Part shown: piece by piece, positions 60,001 to 64,000 of the stretch | Layout of the letters: the number at the start of each line of letters is the position of its first letter | How positions within the stretch are numbered: the first letter of the stretch is position 1 | NCBI RefSeq assembly: GCF_901933205.1 | Contig: NC_044601.1 | Coordinates: 45,109,376 to 45,173,375, forward strand | Length of the DNA: 64,000 nucleotides | DNA from: Camarhynchus parvulus | Taxonomy: Eukaryota; Chordata; Aves; Passeriformes; Thraupidae | Reading direction: 5' to 3' | Notes under the pieces: generated by a model | Databases searched by the model: none | What the model saw: the letters and a program-made list of their open reading frames with translations, nothing else | Told to the model about the DNA's origin: nothing | Program-made: the position numbers and the translations under genes

Positions 60001-63000
60001 ACCTCCCTTGGCAAATTTTGCTGGACCATGAAAATACTGCAATAAAAATGTCATTTGGAATGTTATGTAAAATCATTCAAGAGAAGAACAAATAAAGGAG
60101 CCCGGGATGGAGAAAATGAGCTTGGATACTAGTGAAATACACAGAATCAAGAGGGATCCACATAGGAAACATATGTGGAGGGAAAAGGTATGTGTCTGCC
60201 TGTAAGAGTAGTGGGGAAACAGAGGAGAAGCAGAGAAGTAGTGATGAGTGCTAGCAGTTTCCAACAAGAAGACAGGCTGTGAAATAATTTCTTACAGCCA
60301 TAAAAGAGGGAGTCTGTAGCAAGAAATAAGCAAAGGATCCAACAGTGACCCAGGCTGTCATCCTCCAGTGGACTAGCCCAGACGATCTGTGCCAAGCTGA
60401 TGCTCTGCCAGGTCTGTGCTTGAGTCTGTCTCTCTTCCTCCTTTGAGCTGCCACTCGCCTGAGCAGCTGGGACCACATTTTGCCAAGTTGGTCATGGACA
60501 CCAGTGACCCATGGAGAACTTGCTGGTGAGCTGCAGAACCTACTTGTTGAACAGTGCTGACTGTAGCTCTCCTTCTAGCTGCTGATCATATGGTAAAAGG
60601 CAGCTCAGCTAAAAATTCCCTGTTAATTGCTATACTCACTGATAAGGCAAACAGCTAAATTTTTGTGGAGAGCTTACAAGAACCTATGTACTGCAGGGAT
60701 GCTCATTTAGGGCAACTGCCTATTGACACACACCTTCGGTGCTGGGCCCTTGCCTGGCACCAGACATTGATTCCAACAGGGACTCCGGGTTTCTCAACAT
60801 CCTGATTTCTTTCAAAAATAGGCCTTCTCACCAAAACCAGTCAGAATTTTCATGCAGGATACTGAAATTGCAAGGTCAGAGAAGGGACCTAGCTGTGAAT
60901 GGGGAGCTGTAAGGTGGACAGGACTCCTTGCAGCTCTGTCCCATTTGCCCCACACCTTCAGAACGTAGCGCAGTGGCTGAGCAGCTTTCTTGTGACCTGA
61001 CCTGACTGCCATTTCTCTGACAAACAGTAATTGTAAATTTTTTATATTTCCAAGGAAAGATTTTTCAGACACCTAGCAATGTGACATTTTAGTGGCACAG
61101 CAATGGTCCTGATTCTGGAAAGAGAATTTTTCTGACCGGCTTACTCATCTTCCTGTTTCTGCCATGAGGAATGTAAAAGGACTTCACAATTCCTGTCCTA
61201 TAAAATGATAAATCAGTCATCATTAGTCCTAAGATAATGCATTCACCTTTTAAAATGTTGAAGGCTCTTAGTGAGGAGACAAGTGAAACAAAAAAAACCT
61301 TCTAGGTAGATATATATTGATTTTTATGCCATACTGGTACTGACATAGATAGTTACATACTTACACGTTTCTTAATCTTTCTTTTCATTCACTGCCACTT
61401 GAAAACACCCACAAAAACAACCACAACAGCAGGTCAGCTAAGTTATACAGGTTAAGAATACCTAGATGTAAAAAATGGATGGTTTTATGACTAGGCTTCC
61501 TCAGTGTAAAGCTGCTGATTTTTAATCTGGAATTTGCTGCTGATTTAAAAGTATCAGGATCATTTACAAGCAGGTCATACATGTGGTAGGCTCACCTGTA
61601 GAGCAAGCAAAGTCATTCCACTCATGCAGAGGAAAACAAGAGAGTAGTGTAAAACTTGCTTGTGATGAGTTGGGTAAATGAATGGATTAGAAAAGGAAAG
61701 AGAAAAACAGATGAGTTCTAAACACTTGGAAAAAGCTCTTCTTGAAAACCAGTGATTGAGTCAGGAGATCCCACACAGCAGAATGGCAGTGAAAGCCTTG
61801 GGATTGTGCATATCTGCTTTTGGAGTAGCACAGCTTGTGCAGAATGATGACAGACCAATATTACATTTGCTGTGTTAGGTTTATGATTAAGATCTATGCT
61901 TAGAATTTGAAATGTCCAATCCCATTAATTTTTCAAACTGGAAGGAATTAGATTAATTTCATAAAGGAAGGGAGTACATTTTTTTATAAAACATGAAGAC
62001 AGTGCCAAGCACTCAAAATCTAAGAAAGAAAGAAATTTGTAGAACTTATTTCATATACACACACCCCACCTTATGTGCTGGTATTATGAGGTAGCCCAAT
62101 TTTATGTTTACGCACTGGTTTTTTTCCATACAGGAGTATTTTAACAGTCAGAGCATGGGATGTGATACTTGGGAAATAAAATAGGTTTGTTTACCAAAGA
62201 AATCAGCTCTCTGGAAGCCTTTTGTTTAATTTATTGAAGAAATTGCAAAGCATGCAAGGAATAAGATGAGTTATAAAGACATGATCTCAAGGTTAAGGTA
62301 GTTGAATTCTTGTAACACTACTATTCATCTCTGTTCCCCTGAAAATTCCTCTATTATAGTGAACAAGTTACTTAAATGAAGTGAGATGAACTTGTGGTTT
62401 GTACAGCAGGCCAGAAGCAGAGACCCAGCTCACAGTAATGAGAGCAGGATCCAGAACAAAGAATAGGACTGAAGGCAGCCTGCATGTCCAGAGGGAACCT
62501 CTCCCACAGTCATCATTTTGGCTTCAGGCAGCTGGCTCTAGAGCTCCATTTGGGTCGGGGTCTGCTTCCTGTCAGCACAGCACAGCACAGCAGTCAGTGC
62601 CTGCTGCCCGCAGGGTGAGGCACCCCAGCCAGGCAGTCACTTGTTCCCACTTGTTGCAGTAAGAGGCTCCCCTTCCTGCGCACACATGTGAACCTGGGTA
62701 CCACCCCAAGGCAGGTTAGGTCAGTCTGGCTCTGAAGTAACAGCAGTATTGCCTACACCAGGGAAAGAGAAACAAGAACTACATGTTAAGAAAAAAGTCC
62801 AGAGAAATAGTGAAGTCAGAGCTAAGCAAACAAGCAATCATTTATAGGCCACAAAATCAGTGCTAAGCTGCCAAACCAAAGAGGCCCTTTAGAGTTGCCT
62901 AACAGAAAAACCAGCAAGGAAAACAGTGTATATTGCTCCCACAAAATGCCATAAAGCTAGAAACAAGAAGTCAGAAAGTTCTCAGTGATTAAAAAGCCAC

Positions 63001-63216
63001 AGAAACACCAAGAAAAAAAAAATAGCTGGGACATTTTTCAAATGTCCAAAAGTGAGAAAACATGTAATTAAACAGAGCCAGGCCTATGGCTATATGACAA
63101 GACAAATCCTAAGAAACCACTTCTTTTTCCCTTCTTCTGCTACATTTTGCCACATACTTAACTGTGGCAATTGATTGATCCTAGGAAAACGAATGCTATT
63201 TCACAGTTTTATTTAT
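57064..63216. other. AT-rich DNA without recognisable gene
   Basis: Six kilobases of CpG-poor sequence. A weak tRNA-like trace (GGGGGTTCCAGTC near 57232) may be an old SINE. Frames up to 148 residues (57168-57614 plus) and 109 residues (60147-60476 minus) show no recognised domain. Confidence 0.5.
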
Positions 63217-64000
63217 CATAGAATCATAGAATCACAGAATAAGCTGAGTTGGAAGAGATCTACAAAGCTCATCATGTCCAGCTCATGCCCCTGCACAGGA
63301 CGCCCCAAGAATCACACCATGTGTCTGAGAGCCTGAGGGTGTTGTCTAAAGGCTTCTTGAACTCTGTCAGGCTTGGTGCTCTGACCACTTCCCTGGGGAG
63401 CCTCTTGTAGTGCTTTAACATTTTCTGGTTGAAGAATCTTTTCCAACCTAAACCTCCCCTGACACAGCTTCATGGCACCTCCTCAATTCCTATCCCTGGT
63501 TATGAGTGTGAAGCTATTGGTAGCTGCCACTGCACCTGAAGTGCCATTCCTCTTCCCCATTTGAGGGTGTTGAAGGCCACAGTGGCGTGTCCCCTCAGGC
63601 TCCTCTCCTCCAGGCTGAACAGACCAAGTGTCCTCAGAGGCACCTTTTAACTTTTTCCCTCCAGATCCATCGATGGCTTCCCCTTTGCCATTTTGTGTGC
63701 CTCCTTTGGACACTCTCTAACAACTCAATGTCTCTCTTACACTGTGGCACCCAGAGCTGCCCCCAGCACTCGAGGTGAGGCTGCCCCAGTGCAGAGCACA
63801 GCAGGACAATCCCCTCCCTTGCCCAGCTGGCCATGCTGTGCCTGATGCCCCCAAGACACAGGTGGCCCTCCTGGCTGCCAGGGCACTGCTGACCGTGTTC
63901 AACTTGCCGTCGACCAGGACCCACTGGTCTGCTTCCACAGCATTTCTCTCCATCTTCACATTCTGCAGTCCCACCCACAAGCAGAGCTGCCCCATCCCAG
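63217..64000 (-). mobile_element. CR1 LINE, 3' part, cut by window edge
   Basis: Three inverted CR1 octamers (CATAGAAT at 63217 and 63225, CACAGAAT at 63233) mark the 3' end, followed by GAGTTGGAAGAGATCTACAA, the standard avian CR1 block. Minus-strand translation of 63634-63800 contains the word KRDIELLESVQRR. This matches the conserved C-terminal end of the CR1 ORF2 reverse transcriptase protein. Frameshifts and missing conserved residues show that it is a dead copy. The element continues past the right edge of the window. Confidence 0.85.

Noticed and set aside
63634..63995. Minus-strand frames of 92-114 residues
   Set aside because: They are decayed CR1 ORF2 sequence, annotated as part of the CR1 copy, not as a host gene.

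Overview
The window looks like intergenic or intronic DNA from a bird, probably a songbird. The evidence is in the repeats. There are CR1 LINE copies with their characteristic 3' octamers (14.4 kb and 63.2 kb, both on the minus strand). A SINE near 22 kb has a head resembling tRNA-Ile and a CR1-like tail, as in TguSINE1, which was described in zebra finch. Three kinds of long terminal repeat resemble avian endogenous retroviruses. I recognise no protein-coding gene with confidence, no rRNA or true tRNA gene, and no CRISPR array. Most open frames are short, or are products of GC-rich islands, tandem repeats or LTRs.

Layout. Positions 1-4.3 kb are visibly CpG-rich, with an island at about 40-330 and a stronger one at 3.45-3.9 kb that contains a 21-bp minisatellite. 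Stretches that look constrained flank the second island. Two short open segments with hydrophobic stretches (22-351 plus, 1343-1531 minus) are the only weak coding candidates. From 4.3 to 49.3 kb the DNA is CpG-poor and AT-rich, with scattered transposon remains. These are a solo LTR at 10.35-11.38 kb ending 3 bp from an interstitial telomere repeat, a CR1 at 14.4 kb, a cluster of tRNA-derived SINEs at 22 kb, and a solo LTR at 23.2-23.9 kb with a TATA box, a polyA signal and a strong hairpin. A pair of 205-bp inverted repeats (25.56 and 28.19 kb) and a tRNA-derived SINE at 36.6 kb complete this part.

From 49.3 to 53.5 kb the CpG-rich character returns. Two islands (49.39 and 52.1-53.0 kb) are each followed directly by a G/T-rich tract. 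The second island carries an unusual 7-bp/49-bp satellite with quadruplex potential that is open in all three forward frames. At 55.9-57.06 kb one solo LTR is inserted into another of the same family in the opposite orientation, and both target-site duplications can still be read. The window ends inside a CR1 copy that runs off the right edge.

The two CpG-rich ends with conserved-looking, homeodomain-type AT motifs suggest the surroundings of a developmental regulator, but this is inference. The most notable items are the nested antiparallel LTRs, the frame-neutral satellite, the inverted-repeat pair and the telomere repeat at an LTR edge.
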